Of a stretch of DNA of 64,000 bases, positions 52,090 through 60,552 are shown in pieces. The DNA is taken from the NCBI RefSeq assembly GCF_019679435.2, contig NZ_CP139781.1, positions 5,266,001 through 5,330,000 on the forward strand, read 5' to 3'. Under the pieces are notes generated by a model. It ran no database searches, had not been told where the DNA came from, and saw nothing but the letters and a program-made list of their open reading frames with translations. Source of the DNA: Actomonas aquatica (GTDB taxonomy: Bacteria > Verrucomicrobiota > Verrucomicrobiia > Opitutales > Opitutaceae). The number at the start of each line of letters is the position of its first letter. The stretch's first letter is position 1. The position numbers and the translations under genes were made by a program.

Positions 52090-53187
52090 ATGAATCTTCG
52101 TGAGCTCGTGAATCCCAGTGTATTGACGCAGCCGGTGTATGAACCGGGTCGTCCCATCGAGGACGTGGCGCGGGAGTTGGGGCTCGATCCGAACGGCATC
52201 ATCAAACTGGCCTCGAACGAGAATCCGCTGGGCGCTTCCCCGAAGGCGATCGAGGCGATGAAGGCGGCGTTGGAAGATTGTGAGTTGTATCCGGATGGCG
52301 GATGCGTGGCGTTGCGGGACGCGTTGGCGGCCCATCATGGGGTGGACGCGGCGCAGCTGGTGGTCGGGAATGGCTCAAACGAATTGCTGGAGTTGCTGGG
52401 GCATGTGTTCCTGCGGCCCGGCGATGAGGCGGTGATGGGGGCGCCGGCCTTTATCGTCTACAAACTGGTCACGCTCTTGTTTGGGGCGACACCGGTGGAG
52501 GTGCCCTTGGTGGACCACGTGCATGATCTGGCGGCGATGGAGCGGGCGATCACGGAGCGGACGCGGATCGTGTTTTTGGCCTGTCCGAACAATCCGACGG
52601 GCACCTTAAATCCGGCCGAGGAGGTGCGGGCGTGGATCGAGCGGCTGCCGCAGCATGTGGTGGTGGTGCTCGATGAGGCTTACGCGGAGTATCTGGATCC
52701 GGTGCCGGACTGGACCGATCTGCTGACGGGCGACCGAGCGGTGGTGGTGTTGAGGACGTTTTCCAAGATCTACGGCTTGGCGGGGCTGCGAGTCGGCTAC
52801 GCGCTGACTTCGCTGGAGATGGCGAGTATGCTGCAGCGGGTGCGGCAGCCCTTTAATGTGAACACGATCGGCCAAGTCGGTGCGATGGCGGCATTGGCGG
52901 ATGAGGCTTGGGTGGCGCGTTGTCGGGAAGCGAACCGGGCGGGCGGCGAGCAACTGATGGCGGGCCTGGCGGCGGCGGGGCTGGAGTATGTGCCGAGTGC
53001 GGCGAACTTCCTCTTGGTGAAAGTCGGCGACGGTGCCCGGTGTTATACCGAGCTGCAGCGAGCCGGGGTGATCGTGCGACCGCTGGGACCGTATCAGCTC
53101 CCCGAGTGGGTGCGGGTCACGATCGGCACGGAGGAGCAGAATGCGCGGCTGTTGGAAGCGCTGAGGCAAACGGCCCGTTCGAGCTGA
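52090..53187 (+). CDS. hisC: Histidinol-phosphate aminotransferase
   Basis: 365 aa from ATG 52090. HisC transaminates imidazole-acetol phosphate with glutamate in histidine synthesis; homologues also act on aromatic amino acids. Motifs: LASNENPLGASPKA, NGSNELLELL, CPNNPTGTL, LDEAYAEYL (Asp195 contacts PLP nitrogen) and FSKIYGLAGLRVGY with PLP-binding Lys226. It is not near other his genes. Convergent with the TPR gene downstream. Confidence 0.94.
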   Translation: MNLRELVNPSVLTQPVYEPGRPIEDVARELGLDPNGIIKLASNENPLGASPKAIEAMKAALEDCELYPDGGCVALRDALAAHHGVDAAQLVVGNGSNELLELLGHVFLRPGDEAVMGAPAFIVYKLVTLLFGATPVEVPLVDHVHDLAAMERAITERTRIVFLACPNNPTGTLNPAEEVRAWIERLPQHVVVVLDEAYAEYLDPVPDWTDLLTGDRAVVVLRTFSKIYGLAGLRVGYALTSLEMASMLQRVRQPFNVNTIGQVGAMAALADEAWVARCREANRAGGEQLMAGLAAAGLEYVPSAANFLLVKVGDGARCYTELQRAGVIVRPLGPYQLPEWVRVTIGTEEQNARLLEALRQTARSS

Positions 53188-53226
53188 AACGGCGATCGGG
53201 TCTGAGCAGTAGTCTGAGTCAGCGAC

Positions 53227-54903
53227 TTACGAACTCTGGGCGCGTTGGTAGCGTGACCGCGCCAACTCGTTGGAGATGCGGTCGAGCACCTCCTCCCGGC
53301 CTGGCACGAAAGCGAAACGATCGCGGCCGAGCGTTTGGTAAGCTTGGCGGAGCAGTTGGGGGGAGGGTCGCCGCATGGTCAGCAGTTGGGAGAGGTGTGC
53401 GGTCAGGTCGCTCTCGGTCGGACGCTGGAGTTCGAACTCGATGAGGGCCGTGAGCGCGAGCTGGTTAAGCGGGTCGGTGGCCACGGCCTGTTGCAGGACA
53501 CGAACGGCCTGCTGGTCGGCTCCAACGTTGCGGAGACGTTGGGCGACCGCGACAAGGTTTTCGGCGCGGACATTTTTGAGATTCAGGAAGTCGGTTAAGT
53601 AGAGATTCGCGGCCTCGCGATCGCCCAAGGCGTAGTTGGCGATGGCAAGCAACCCATTAAAAATGGGGGCGAACTGGTCCTCCCACTCCGGATGAGCCTG
53701 CAGGAGTTCACGAGTGAGTTGCACCGCCTCGGCGTGGCGCTGGGCCACGATCAAGGACTCAACGCGCATGAGGGCGAGCGCGCTGGTAGAGTGCTGATGA
53801 GCGGCGGCGTGGGCAAACACGTGGTCGGCGATCTCAGGTCGACCTGAATTGGCCGCAAAATCGCCCAACATCAGCGCCGCTTGGGGGTTGGCTGCAAACT
53901 GGCGGAGCATCAGCTCGGTCTCTGCGCGAACGGCGTCATCGTCGTCAGTGGCGTCGAGGGCCGTGAGTAGATCGATGCGCGGCTGGAGTTCGTCGGGGTA
54001 GTCGATGCGGCGGAGAAGGCTAAGGTGACGGGCTCGATCGGGTGCGCCGGAATCGCGCAACCACGCGTTTTGCAGCGAGTAGATTTCCTGGTGGGTGGGG
54101 AATTCGTGCGCCAACTGGTCGATCAAGACCACGGCGAGCTCTTGAAATCCGCGTTCCCATTCGATTTTTGCGCTGAGGACTCGACCTTCAGGCGTGAGTT
54201 CGAGGTCGAATCTGCGCAGAGTATCTTCGGCTTGGTCAAAATTACCCCGAAAAAGCAGGGCGTTGGACTGAGCCAGAGCGAGGAATTGCGCCGCGGATAC
54301 GGGTAATTCGGCGCTCTGCAGCAGATCCGTCGTCAGCGAGACGATCGTTTCGTCACGTTGTTCTCGGAAAAGAAAGCGAATCGACTCCTCGCAATAGGCC
54401 CAATCGAGATCCGTCACCGGAATTTCACGCAGCGGAGTCAGGGCGTTGGCGACGGCGAGGTCCTTGCGGCCGAGATAGAGGTAAATGTCGGTCAGCAGGC
54501 GGCGGCCGGTGAGATTTTGGGGAGAGCGGGCCAGACCAGAACGGAGCAAATGGAAGGCTTGGGGGAGATTGCCTTCCTCTAAGGCGGCTTCGGCCAAATG
54601 GATCATGCTTTCGCCCCGGCTGCGCGAGTAAGCGGGCCAATTCGGCGGGTAGAGCCGATCCCAGAGACTGATCTCCTGCAAACCTCGCCGGTAAAAGTCG
54701 TTGCAGTATAGTGCGATGCCGACCGAGAGGTAACCGCCGATAAGGCCGAGAGTTAACCACCCCACGAGCTTGGCGGGAAAGAGGCGGACGCGGAGGCCCC
54801 GGGCGTCGCGATAAATGTAACAGGGAAGGAGTGTGCGCCACCCTGAGAGCACGCGAATGGACGGCGCGGACTTTGCGGTCGAAAAGCTCTGGTTTTGGTT
54901 CAT
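53227..54903 (-). CDS. Membrane-anchored TPR protein
   Basis: 558 aa. One membrane helix at about 46-66 (LVGWLTLGLIGGYLSVGIALY) with a basic cytoplasmic N-terminus. The remainder contains many TPR-like helix pairs (LAEAALEEGNLPQAFHLLRS, GRKDLAVANALTPL, AEAVQLTRELLQAHPEW, QAVRVLQQAVATDPLN). It is divergent from the exopolysaccharide genes and may be a periplasmic assembly factor for that locus, as TPR proteins in such clusters often are. No enzymatic motif. Confidence 0.87.
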   Translation of the reverse strand: MNQNQSFSTAKSAPSIRVLSGWRTLLPCYIYRDARGLRVRLFPAKLVGWLTLGLIGGYLSVGIALYCNDFYRRGLQEISLWDRLYPPNWPAYSRSRGESMIHLAEAALEEGNLPQAFHLLRSGLARSPQNLTGRRLLTDIYLYLGRKDLAVANALTPLREIPVTDLDWAYCEESIRFLFREQRDETIVSLTTDLLQSAELPVSAAQFLALAQSNALLFRGNFDQAEDTLRRFDLELTPEGRVLSAKIEWERGFQELAVVLIDQLAHEFPTHQEIYSLQNAWLRDSGAPDRARHLSLLRRIDYPDELQPRIDLLTALDATDDDDAVRAETELMLRQFAANPQAALMLGDFAANSGRPEIADHVFAHAAAHQHSTSALALMRVESLIVAQRHAEAVQLTRELLQAHPEWEDQFAPIFNGLLAIANYALGDREAANLYLTDFLNLKNVRAENLVAVAQRLRNVGADQQAVRVLQQAVATDPLNQLALTALIEFELQRPTESDLTAHLSQLLTMRRPSPQLLRQAYQTLGRDRFAFVPGREEVLDRISNELARSRYQRAQSS

Positions 54904-54908
54904 CGCAA

Positions 54909-54923
54909 TGGCATGAAATTTGC
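54909..54923 (+). promoter_or_regulatory. Candidate sigma-54 promoter for the beta-barrel/exopolysaccharide genes
   Basis: TGGCATG-AAAT-TTGC matches the -24/-12 consensus TGGCACG-N4-TTGC with one mismatch, and the GG-to-GC spacing (54910 to 54922) is correct. A start site near 54935 would leave a leader of about 228 nt before the ATG at 55163. The region 54904-55162 is richer in A+T than its surroundings. No enhancer site was identified. Confidence 0.45.
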
Positions 54924-55162
54924 AGCAACACTAACAATATCCAAGCGAGTTACATGCCCTTTCTCGCCCCGGGCCATAAATGCAAAAAAGTTACAAGAGA
55001 GGTCTTGATCAGCTCGAATGAATTCGTTTTCTGGATTGCGTCTACTCGGGTGGACGCCTTGGACTTCGCCTTTCGGTGAGCGTGATTGCGAACAATTTAC
55101 TTTTCATTTCCTAATCCATCATTCCTAAATCGGGTTTCCTAATCACCAAACTCAGACTACAT

Positions 55163-56317
55163 ATGAACAAGACCATCATCTCCGCTGCTGTGGCGGCATC
55201 GCTCCTCGGGAGTAGTGCGTTGGCCGCGCCGTTTATGGCGATCGGCAGCAGCGCCGAACTTTTTGTCACGGCCAAAGCCGGTATCGAATTCAACGACAAC
55301 GTCACCCTTGGTAACGACTACGTCGCCCCTGGGGCCGTGGGTGGTCCTTCCAACCCGGTGCGTGACGACACGGTTTTCCTCTTTGCGCCGGGTCTCTCCT
55401 ATGAGTTCGGCAAGAACGCGTTGGTCAGCGGCAAGCTCGCTTACACGGAGAACATCACCCGTTACAGCGACAACTCCGACCTCGATTCCGAGCTGTCCGA
55501 CGTGACCTTCACCATTCAGCACAAGGATGAGAAGTCGTCCACCAAGGGTAAGGCGTCCTACCGCCAGCTAAATCAAAACACGGTTGACCTCCGTTCTCCG
55601 ACTCTCTCCCGCCGCGACGTTTTCAACGCTGGCGTTGAGCACGAAATGGAGATGACCGCCAAGTCATCGATCCTGTTTGGCGTGGACTACACCGACACGG
55701 ATTACGAGCAGGCTTCCTTCACCGACCGCACTCGCACCGAGATCCCGCTTCGTTACTACTACGAGCTCACCCCCAAGGTGGACATGAGCTTTGGCGCACA
55801 ATTCCGCCAGACGGACACCGACACCGTGACGGCTGATGCCGAGGACTGGTTCTACAGCGTGGGTGCTCGTGGTGAATTCACCCCGAAGCTCACCGGTTTC
55901 CTCCGTTTGGGTGTCACCGACCGTAACCTCAAGGCTGGTGGCGATCGCACGGCCTTTGGTCTCAAGTCGGACTTCTCTTACGCTTACTCCGAGAAGACCA
56001 GCCTGACCTTTGGCCTCGGTAACGACTTCGGCACCTCCGGCGTCGGTCTGAGCCAGGAGAACTTCGACGCCTTCGTTGGCTTCAACTCCAAGATCTCCCC
56101 CGACTTCACCCTCGGTTCCCGTCTGACCTACCGCAAGATCGACTACTTCACCCGCGCCGATGACACCTATTGGCAGGGCACGCTCAGCGGCGATTACATC
56201 TTCAACGAGTATTTCCAAGTTCGCGGCGAGTTTAACTACAAGAACAACGAGAGCGGTGTCGTTGGTGGTGACTTCGACAACACCGTCTTCAGCCTCTCGG
56301 CCCGCCTCCGTTACTGA
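55163..56317 (+). CDS. Outer-membrane beta-barrel protein, exopolysaccharide-locus type
   Basis: 384 aa. Signal peptide 1-21 (ends SSALAA). The rest alternates hydrophobic and polar residues in about 16-18 strands with aromatic ends (RYYYELTPKVDMSFGAQFRQ, FGLKSDFSYAYSEKTSLTF) and finishes with a C-terminal aromatic residue, SLSARLRY, as used for BAM insertion. Such barrels beside wza/wzc genes often act as outer-membrane secretion or anchoring components. Codon use shifts to TCC/GCC/CTC-rich, suggesting high expression. Terminated by a strong hairpin. Confidence 0.9.
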   Translation: MNKTIISAAVAASLLGSSALAAPFMAIGSSAELFVTAKAGIEFNDNVTLGNDYVAPGAVGGPSNPVRDDTVFLFAPGLSYEFGKNALVSGKLAYTENITRYSDNSDLDSELSDVTFTIQHKDEKSSTKGKASYRQLNQNTVDLRSPTLSRRDVFNAGVEHEMEMTAKSSILFGVDYTDTDYEQASFTDRTRTEIPLRYYYELTPKVDMSFGAQFRQTDTDTVTADAEDWFYSVGARGEFTPKLTGFLRLGVTDRNLKAGGDRTAFGLKSDFSYAYSEKTSLTFGLGNDFGTSGVGLSQENFDAFVGFNSKISPDFTLGSRLTYRKIDYFTRADDTYWQGTLSGDYIFNEYFQVRGEFNYKNNESGVVGGDFDNTVFSLSARLRY

Positions 56318-56354
56318 TCGTTGCGGGAACAACTGAAGTAGCTTTGAAATCGTA

Positions 56355-56389
56355 GGAAGAAGGCCCTTAGGGTCTTCTTCCTTTTTTTT
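56355..56389 (+). terminator. Strong intrinsic terminator between barrel and export genes
   Basis: GGAAGAAGGCCC-TTA-GGGTCTTCTTCC forms a 12-pair stem (one G-T pair) with a 3-nt loop at 56355-56381, followed by eight T. The T-tract ends 3 nt before the next ATG (56393), so no Shine-Dalgarno sequence can sit between them. Confidence 0.9.
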
Positions 56390-56392
56390 CTA

Positions 56393-56998
56393 ATGAGAAC
56401 CACGCACCTTTTTCTGTTGATCGCCGCCTTTTTCGCCAGCGCCGTGACGCAGTCTTTGCGAGCCCAAGACTCCGGCGCATCCACGGCCATTTCTGACGAC
56501 TACATCCTCCAGCCGCTCGATCTCCTGCAGGTCCGGGTCTTCCAAGAAGAGGACATGGATCGAGAGCTACGCATTTCCCGCGAGTCGGTTGTTTCCTTGC
56601 CGCTCATCGGACGGGTCAATCTGAAGGGACTCACCATTCGCGCCGCGGAGCAGAAGATCGAGGAGCTCTACGATCGGGATTACTTGGTCAATCCGCAGGT
56701 GAACATCGTCGTGATGGAATACGCACGGCGCACCGTCAATGTGCTCGGATCGGTGGGGTCTCCAGGTGAAATTGAATTTCCCCGCGAAGAAGGCCTGAAC
56801 CTGCTCGATGCGATCTCGCGTGCGGGTGGCTTCACCCGTTTGGCAGATCGCCGAAAGATTCGTCTGACGCGGAAGAATGACGATGGTTCTCAAGAGAATT
56901 TCGTCATCAACGCCGATGATATGATCGAAGGTGATTCCAATGAAGTTTGGGTGCTCCAGACCGATGACCTTATTTATGTGCCCGAGCGACTGCTCTGA
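56393..56998 (+). CDS. Wza-type polysaccharide export protein
   Basis: 201 aa. Signal peptide 1-25 (FLLIAAFFASAVTQSLRAQD); no lipobox Cys. The Poly_export domain is YILQPLDLLQVRVFQEEDMD and on to PLIGRVNLKGLTIRAAEQKI, followed by a SLBB-type domain (RTVNVLGSVGSPGEIEFPRE, LNLLDAISRAGGFT). It is shorter than Wza (about 380 aa) and so lacks the outer-membrane helix; the preceding beta-barrel may supply that function. Fourteen nt before the Wzc-like gene. Confidence 0.93.
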   Translation: MRTTHLFLLIAAFFASAVTQSLRAQDSGASTAISDDYILQPLDLLQVRVFQEEDMDRELRISRESVVSLPLIGRVNLKGLTIRAAEQKIEELYDRDYLVNPQVNIVVMEYARRTVNVLGSVGSPGEIEFPREEGLNLLDAISRAGGFTRLADRRKIRLTRKNDDGSQENFVINADDMIEGDSNEVWVLQTDDLIYVPERLL

Positions 56999-57012
56999 CC
57001 GTTTGACGTGCA

Positions 57013-59223
57013 ATGAATCTCTCTGACAAAGAAAACAGCCCGCAAGGTGGCGATTACGGTTACGGCGGTTATGCCGGCTATGGTTCGGGTGGCTACGGCG
57101 AGGGTGAAGGCACCGCGCATCGTTCCTTTCAGGACTACCTGCTGATTCTCCGCGAACGCATCTGGTATATCATCGTGGTGTTCCTCGTGGTGTTCTCGTC
57201 GGTGCTGGTTTACACGACCAGTGCGACGCGCATCTACGAGGCCACGGCAACGGTGCAGTTGCTGCGCGACGATCCCAAAGTGATGCAGGTTGAGGCGGTG
57301 GTTGATACTGAAATTCGTGGCGCGGAAGACCTCAACACGCAGGTCAAGCTCCTCGAGAGTATGAACCTGATCGAGAGTGTGGCGAATCGCCTCACCGGCG
57401 ATGAGCTGACCAAGTTCCTAGCGCCCTACGTGGACGAAGACAGCGAAGAGCCTCTCTTGCCGCATGGCATTTTGGCCGAAAATCGGAAGATTGTGCCGCA
57501 GCGTCTCAGCCTCGTGATCGCGATCCAATACCGCCATCCGGACCGAGTGATTGCAGCCCGCGTGGCCAATTACTTCACCGAGGAGTTCATCAACTTCAAC
57601 AATCGCCAACGCATCGAAGAGACGCTCAAGGCAGTGGACGACCTCAAGCTCCGGGCTGATGAGCAGGGACGAAAGGTCGATGAACTTGCCAACGAACTCC
57701 AAAGCTACCGCGAGAAAAACAACATGGTATCCTTGGACGAACGTCGGGATATCGTGACTGACCGTCTCAAGGCGCTGGGTATGAACGTGACCGAACTTTC
57801 GACCGAGTTGAAGCAGGTCGAGGTGCGCTACGACCAACTCGAAGAGCGCAAAGACAACCTCAACGAGTTGGCCGAGCTACCCTTTGTGGCCAGCGATCCG
57901 CATATCGCCGCGCTCAAGCAGCAAATCGCGGCGGAGAACATCGCGATCGCTGAGTTGCAGGAACGGTATCGGGCCAAACATCCGCGTATGATCGAAGCGC
58001 GTCGCAAGCTGGAGCAGACCAATGCCGAGCTCGAATCCGCGATCCGCGGTATGGTGCGACAGATCGAGTCCCAATACGACGCCGCCAAACGCAGCCTCGC
58101 CGAGGCCCGCAAGGACTTGGTGGAGCAGGAGACCGAGTCTCTGGCTCTGAGTCGCGCGGCGGTCGATTACGACAAGAAAGAGCGCGAATACCTGATCAAC
58201 AAAGAGCTCCATAACAGCATCGTTTCGCGCATGCGGGAGACCAACCTCAACGCGGCGATGGACAACCAAAATGCCCGCGTGATCGATCGCGCCCAGCCGT
58301 CTAAAGAAGGCAATTTTGTATCTCCGAATATCGTGCTCAATCTCGGCCTCGGCCTGATCGGTGGCGCGGGTCTGGGTCTTGGCTTTGCCTTCTTCGTCGC
58401 GTTCATCGATGACCGTGTGAAGAGCTCCTTCGACATTGAGTCGGTGGTGGGCGTGCCGCTGGTCGGCATCATCCCGCAGATCAAGAAACTTGATCCGGTG
58501 GAGAAGGCCCAAGTGGTGATCAACAACTCTGATCGGCAGGTGGCCGAAGCGTTTCTGACACTTCACTCCGCGCTGCGGCTCAAGGAGGAGGCGAAGAACG
58601 CGAAGTGTCTGCTCACCACCAGCACGATTCCGGGTGAGGGTAAGTCCTTCACCACGACGAACCTGGCCCTCACCTTTGCAGCCCACGGCGAGAAAGTCTG
58701 CGTGGTCGATTGTGACCTTCGTAAGCCGAACATCCACAAGACTCTTCAGCTCGAAAACGTGAAGGGCGTCATTGATATCGTTGGCGGCACGGCCGACCTC
58801 GACGATGTGGCGGTGAAGGATGTCTTTCCGGGCTTGGACGTGATCACCACAGGTGGACGCGCCAAGAATCCGACTCATGTTCTCAACTCCCGTAACTTCG
58901 AGAAGATGATCGAAGACCTGCGCAAGCGCTATGACCGGGTCTTCATCGACACGCCGCCACTCGCCGCGGTGAGCGATGCGATGATCATTCTGCCGCTGGT
59001 GGATGGTTCGCTGTTCACGATCTTCTTCAACAAGGTGCGCCGCAAGGCCGCGCAGTTTGCCGCCAAGAAGCTCTTGGAGAGCAACGTGCCGCTGCTGGGA
59101 GCCGTGCTCAACGGCCTGAACTTGGCTGTCTCGGGTTACTACTACGCCCAGTATTACGACAAGTCCTACAAGGACTACTACGTGGTGATGTCGAAGAACG
59201 ACGACACCCCGGAGCGCAGCTGA
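57013..59223 (+). CDS. Wzc-type polysaccharide co-polymerase with BY-kinase domain
   Basis: 736 aa. Membrane helices at about 51-68 and 437-462 enclose a Wzz domain with a long coiled coil (about 200-420). The C-terminal kinase has Walker A TSTIPGEGKS (Lys544), Walker A' VVDCDLRKPN (Asp566/Asp568) and Walker B VFIDTPP (about 643-649). The tail at 709-723 contains eight Tyr (YYYAQYYDKSYKDYY), the usual autophosphorylation cluster. Uncommon is a Gly/Tyr-rich N-terminus (15-28, five Tyr), also in the cytoplasm. It controls chain length and export of exopolysaccharide with the Wza-like protein. Confidence 0.94.
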   Translation: MNLSDKENSPQGGDYGYGGYAGYGSGGYGEGEGTAHRSFQDYLLILRERIWYIIVVFLVVFSSVLVYTTSATRIYEATATVQLLRDDPKVMQVEAVVDTEIRGAEDLNTQVKLLESMNLIESVANRLTGDELTKFLAPYVDEDSEEPLLPHGILAENRKIVPQRLSLVIAIQYRHPDRVIAARVANYFTEEFINFNNRQRIEETLKAVDDLKLRADEQGRKVDELANELQSYREKNNMVSLDERRDIVTDRLKALGMNVTELSTELKQVEVRYDQLEERKDNLNELAELPFVASDPHIAALKQQIAAENIAIAELQERYRAKHPRMIEARRKLEQTNAELESAIRGMVRQIESQYDAAKRSLAEARKDLVEQETESLALSRAAVDYDKKEREYLINKELHNSIVSRMRETNLNAAMDNQNARVIDRAQPSKEGNFVSPNIVLNLGLGLIGGAGLGLGFAFFVAFIDDRVKSSFDIESVVGVPLVGIIPQIKKLDPVEKAQVVINNSDRQVAEAFLTLHSALRLKEEAKNAKCLLTTSTIPGEGKSFTTTNLALTFAAHGEKVCVVDCDLRKPNIHKTLQLENVKGVIDIVGGTADLDDVAVKDVFPGLDVITTGGRAKNPTHVLNSRNFEKMIEDLRKRYDRVFIDTPPLAAVSDAMIILPLVDGSLFTIFFNKVRRKAAQFAAKKLLESNVPLLGAVLNGLNLAVSGYYYAQYYDKSYKDYYVVMSKNDDTPERS

Positions 59224-59249
59224 GCCTCATCGCGGAACTGAACGTCTGC

Positions 59250-60236
59250 CTAGCGGGCGTTCGATTTCACCGCAGCCCGGCTGAGCCGGTCGAAAATAGC
59301 TTCCCGCCACTTCAACTGAGGTGGCGGGTTTTCTATGTAGATCGTGGCCAGTTTCGCTTGGTCCAGCTCCCGTAGCGTGGCGAACAGCTTCTGGGCAGCT
59401 TCTTCACCGTTTCCGTCGAGGGAAAGCGCGCGGCAATTGTTTGCTGGGTAATCCAACGCCGCTAACGGAGTGAAATGCACGTAGGCTTCATCCTTCGCCA
59501 GAGCCGCGGGAGGGGACGCCACCATCACCAGCGGAGTGCGAGGACTGTAGTGCTTGTGTTGTAAGCCCGGCGCTAGTCGTCGATCGGCCGGACTCTGGTA
59601 TCCGATGAGCGGAGGAGTGCCGAGCACTTCGGCGATGTCCTCGGCGGTGATAGCGCCCGGTCGGAGGAGTTTGGGGGCGGCCGGGTCACGAAGATCGAGG
59701 ATCGTGGACTCGATACCGATGGGGCAGGGGCCACCGTCGAGGATGTAGGGGATGCGGCCGTCGAGTCCCTGCAGCACGTGAGCAGCCGTGGTGGGACTGA
59801 TATAGCCGAATGGATTGGCGCTCGGGGCGGCCAACGGAAGACCAGACGTTTCCAGCAAGCTTCGAAAGACCGGGTGCTGCGGCGATCGGACGGCTACGCT
59901 GGGAAGGCCGGAGGTGGCGATGTCAGGCACAGCATGGTCCTTCGGTAGCACGAGGGTGAGGGGACCCGGCCAGAAGCGCTCGGCCAGTATTTCAGCAGCG
60001 TCATTCCAGCGCGTCAGAGACCGGGCCTGCGGTGTCGTTGCGACGTGCAGGATCAGCGGATCGTCGGCCGGGCGCTGTTTGGCCGCGAAGATTCTGCCGC
60101 AGGCGTCGGCATCGAGCCCGTGAGCGGCCAACCCGTAAACGGTTTCAGCCGGCACCGCCACGAGTCCACCCTCATGCAAGTGCTTGGCTAGCAGGGTGAT
60201 GATTTCTGGCGTGGGCTCGACGATCCGGGTGTTCAT
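59250..60236 (-). CDS. tsaC: L-threonylcarbamoyladenylate synthase (Sua5 type)
   Basis: 328 aa from ATG 60236; a TTG at 60248 would add four residues. The YrdC domain (VAVPAETVYGLAAHGLD, FAAKQRPADDPLILH, SANPFGYISPTTA) makes threonylcarbamoyl-AMP for the t6A37 modification of tRNA. The C-terminal part (GLQHKHYSPRTPLVMV and following) is the Sua5 domain, so this is the long form. Cytoplasmic. It lies downstream of rpsR with a terminator between them. Confidence 0.94.
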   Translation of the reverse strand: MNTRIVEPTPEIITLLAKHLHEGGLVAVPAETVYGLAAHGLDADACGRIFAAKQRPADDPLILHVATTPQARSLTRWNDAAEILAERFWPGPLTLVLPKDHAVPDIATSGLPSVAVRSPQHPVFRSLLETSGLPLAAPSANPFGYISPTTAAHVLQGLDGRIPYILDGGPCPIGIESTILDLRDPAAPKLLRPGAITAEDIAEVLGTPPLIGYQSPADRRLAPGLQHKHYSPRTPLVMVASPPAALAKDEAYVHFTPLAALDYPANNCRALSLDGNGEEAAQKLFATLRELDQAKLATIYIENPPPQLKWREAIFDRLSRAAVKSNAR

Positions 60237-60246
60237 GTCTTGGCAC

Positions 60247-60276
60247 AAAAAAGCCGGAGCTGGAGAGCACCGGCTT
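60247..60276 (-). terminator. Intrinsic terminator after rpsR
   Basis: On the minus strand AAGCCGG (60276-60270) pairs with CCGGCTT (60257-60251), followed by a run of six T that overlaps the stem end. It lies 24 nt after the rpsR stop codon and immediately before the tsaC start, so it also falls in the tsaC leader. Confidence 0.8.
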
Positions 60277-60300
60277 GGAAAGGAGGGCTGTAACTTCGTC

Positions 60301-60495
60301 TTACTGAGCGAAGAGCAGGTTACGGGCGCGCTTGATCGTCTTGGTGATACGGCGCTGCTGCTTGGCCGAAAGACGGGTGTATTTGCGCGGGAGGATTTTG
60401 CCCGTGTCGGTGGTGTATTGGTTGAGCGCCTGCGGGGTGGAGAACGGAATCTCCTCCGGAGTGATGCTGCGCTGGGTTTCTTCGGACGTGCTCAT
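60301..60495 (-). CDS. rpsR: 30S ribosomal protein S18
   Basis: 64 aa from ATG 60495. The S18 core is LNQYTTDTGKILPRKYTRLS followed by AKQQRRITKTIKRARNL. It is on the short side of the family (about 65-80 aa), with a short N-terminal arm lacking a zinc-binding Cys cluster. S18 binds 16S rRNA with S6 in the small subunit. Unusually, rpsF, ssb and rplI are not adjacent in this window. Confidence 0.96.
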   Translation of the reverse strand: MSTSEETQRSITPEEIPFSTPQALNQYTTDTGKILPRKYTRLSAKQQRRITKTIKRARNLLFAQ

Positions 60496-60552
60496 AATTG
60501 GAAAAAGGCCGGGATCGAAGCGGTTTCTTGCCCAACCTGTCAATCGGTAACT

